DNA of 64,000 bases from Burhinus oedicnemus (taxonomy: Eukaryota > Chordata > Aves > Charadriiformes > Burhinidae): NCBI GenBank assembly GCA_008921705.1, contig VFFE01007836.1:1564535-1628534 (forward strand). Reading direction: 5' to 3'. The notes under the pieces are model-generated. The model was not told the DNA's origin and did no database searches. It was given only the letters and a program-made list of their open reading frames with translations. Numbering within the stretch: the first letter of the stretch is position 1; each line of letters starts with the position of its first letter. This document shows, piece by piece, positions 61,973 to 64,000 of the stretch. The position numbers were made by a program, and so were the translations under genes.

Positions 61973-64000
61973 GTTTTTCTAGAAATTAGAGATTAAGAAC
62001 TGGGCAAATCAGAGAAAAGAGATTTGTTCTGATTTGCTGTTCACTGATATGCACGAAAATATATATCAAAACCTGAAGCTGTATTGATGTCATAAGTTCT
62101 TGCAATCACTGCTTAGATTCTCTGATAACTGAGTATGGATTGTCAGGGCAAATATATGGAGAACTGGAGAAGACTGTGGGGTCTTGACGTTGGGGTTTCA
62201 TGTCTGAAGTTGTGTGAACTCTGATTATAGTCTTGTGTTTCAGCCCTAGTCTGTCTCTAATTTTATACCTGCTCTGTGTGTATATATGGAGTGCTCTTTC
62301 TATTAAAAGGCATCATGTGAGGTACATATTGCTTAGCAGTCATCCAAACTGTGCCAGTGGGTTTCTTTTATCTAAATCAACAGCATGTGTGGATGCTTGT
62401 TGCAGATTTCAAGTACACTATGCCAATGATTCACACAAGGCCCAGGCCTGTTTGTTGAAAAGAAATCTATGGCCATGGCAATTACGATGTAGCTGAACTG
62501 TTCTAATGGTGAAGTGTCTTTGATTCTATATAATAAAAACCATGCAGCCTTGGAAATATTTATTAAAATATTTTAAAATGTATTATAACTATTGATTTGT
62601 GGATGGGCAGAATGAAAAAAGCAGAAACATTATACAAGGTTCAGGAGAATGCCAACTGCTTTGAAGTTGCATTTTAACTTCGGCAGTTACCTTTCCAAAC
62701 TCCACTGCCATCCTCAGTGGATTTGATTCAGATGCTCAGGGTTGGATTCACCTTACCTGTCTTTAGCTATCAAAAGGGAGCACTTAATCAGAGTTTGTCA
62801 CCGAGGTACCTTTTGTGGTCAATGGAGAGAGGAAGACACATTCAGAGGGTCATTCTGCTGATCTTTTGTTATCGCCTACCTGCTCCTCCAAAGATGCTTG
62901 CTTTTTCTATTTCCTCACAAAGGAGACGTAGATGACTTGCTTAGAGTAGGTGCGTCGCTTTCATATGGCTGGCATTAGCCTTGGTAAATCTGTGCCAAAG
63001 TGGACAGTGCCACACAAGGTATATGTCATACTTTTCACCTTTGCATTAAAGGTTTAAAAATATATTGATAGGTTTCAAAATGCAAAGACTGCACTTCAAG
63101 TTTACTCAGATGGATGAGTTAATGTAAAAGCCATGTGCTATGTGCTTCGATCATTTGTAACATTTCTAAAAAAATAAAATAAATATTATGAATAATTATA
63201 GACCCTTGCATGGGGGAGTGAACTGGGGTTAAAAAGTTCATCTGGAAAATCCCTAACATAGGCTGGAATTAGAACCTGAAAAATAAGTGTTGATATTTTG
63301 TTTTCTCTCAATTTGATTGACTCTGATAGAATACAATTAGATAATTGAAAATAAAGCTTGTAAAATCTCCTGCACTAAACTATGTAACCATATGGGAATT
63401 AAAAAATAGTTTAAATCAGTAAACAACTAGTATAGTACAAACAGTTAATTTTTAGTTTCATAGCTGAATTAAGAACTTGAAAATAATTTTGCTTGTCATC
63501 ACCTTAAAAGTAATTTTATTTTTTCATTAATACAGAAGACCCAGATTTTCATTTGCATTCAAATGATTTATTGATTTTATTTTTTTTTCTTTCTTCTAGT
63601 TTCTTGTATACTCAGATTTAAATCAAATTAAGTAAATGTTTTCAATCTTCTTTTTGGAAATGAAATACTAAATCTTAAAGATAGCAAAAATAAAGGTATT
63701 TTTATTTTTTGAATAACTTTTTTCTTTCATAAAAAATATTTGCCAAATTCAGCATTGGTCACAAGCAATTTCAATCACAGATTAAATTCTGTGGGGAAAA
63801 CACTTCTTAGAAAGTACCATTCAGATCTATTGAAATATTCCAATGGCTGGGAATTGTTGTCCTTTAAAATGAAAATGGAAGTTAACAAAAAAGTTTGAAT
63901 GATTGTGTGAAGAATTTACAGGAAGTTTGAAGTGAAGTATAATCCTGAATTTGCAAGCATTATATCCTTGCCCACATGAATTTAATGAGAACTTCCAGCA

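Larger units (their letters stand above)
54086..64000. other. AT-rich non-coding sequence
   Basis: No gene or transposon recognised in the last 9.9 kb. It holds simple repeats (listed separately) and poly-T/poly-A runs near 60,507-60,530 and 60,707-60,720. A stretch at about 58,560-59,150 has two octamer motifs. A strong pyrimidine tract ends in TTCTTCTAG at 63,600, followed by a short open stretch and GTAAATG. None of these supports a gene by itself. Confidence 0.5.

Noticed and set aside
1..64000. Search for CRISPR arrays, bacterial operons, tRNA, rRNA and snRNA genes
   Set aside because: Nothing matching was seen. The sequence is vertebrate nuclear DNA, and no tRNA B-box or recognisable small-RNA core was found by eye.

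Overview
This window is non-coding avian nuclear DNA, AT-rich and intergenic or intronic. Two things point to a bird. There are chicken-repeat-1 (CR1) LINE fragments with the typical 3' tail and reverse-transcriptase sequence, and two solo LTRs of a kind widespread in bird genomes. Avian origin is well supported. The solo LTR type suggests a non-galliform (neoavian) bird, but that comes from memory of the family and was not searched. No intact host protein-coding gene, tRNA, rRNA, known small RNA or CRISPR array could be recognised.

Layout. 1-2,328 is plain AT-rich sequence. 2,329-3,805 is an old minus-strand CR1 copy, split by a 20-N assembly gap plus about 420 bp of unrelated DNA. 4,423-5,420 is a GC-rich island of unknown nature with an imperfect ~100-bp tandem periodicity. 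6,497-7,230 is a minus-sense solo LTR with matching termini. 7,231-29,253 is AT-rich sequence with only isolated splice-site-like signals. 29,259-29,838 is a plus-sense solo LTR flanked by a perfect 5-bp target-site duplication. 29,844-45,040 is again AT-rich and gene-free. 45,041-46,279 is a better preserved, 5'-truncated CR1 copy with a 304-codon reverse-transcriptase remnant. 46,280-64,000 is AT-rich; it holds a diverged pair of repeats at ~52.75 and ~53.86 kb and a few simple repeats.

The only protein-coding signal is decayed CR1 ORF2. The recognisable elements do not form a working system. They are independent insertions of two retrotransposon classes: LINEs copied with 5' truncation, and retroviral LTRs reduced to solo copies by recombination. 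A handful of exon-like segments with good splice sites are listed as low-confidence candidates; RNA data would decide them. I found no new gene system here. The most informative observations are the interrupted CR1 beside the gap, the shared promoter core of the two LTR types, the diverged repeat pair and the exon-like segments.
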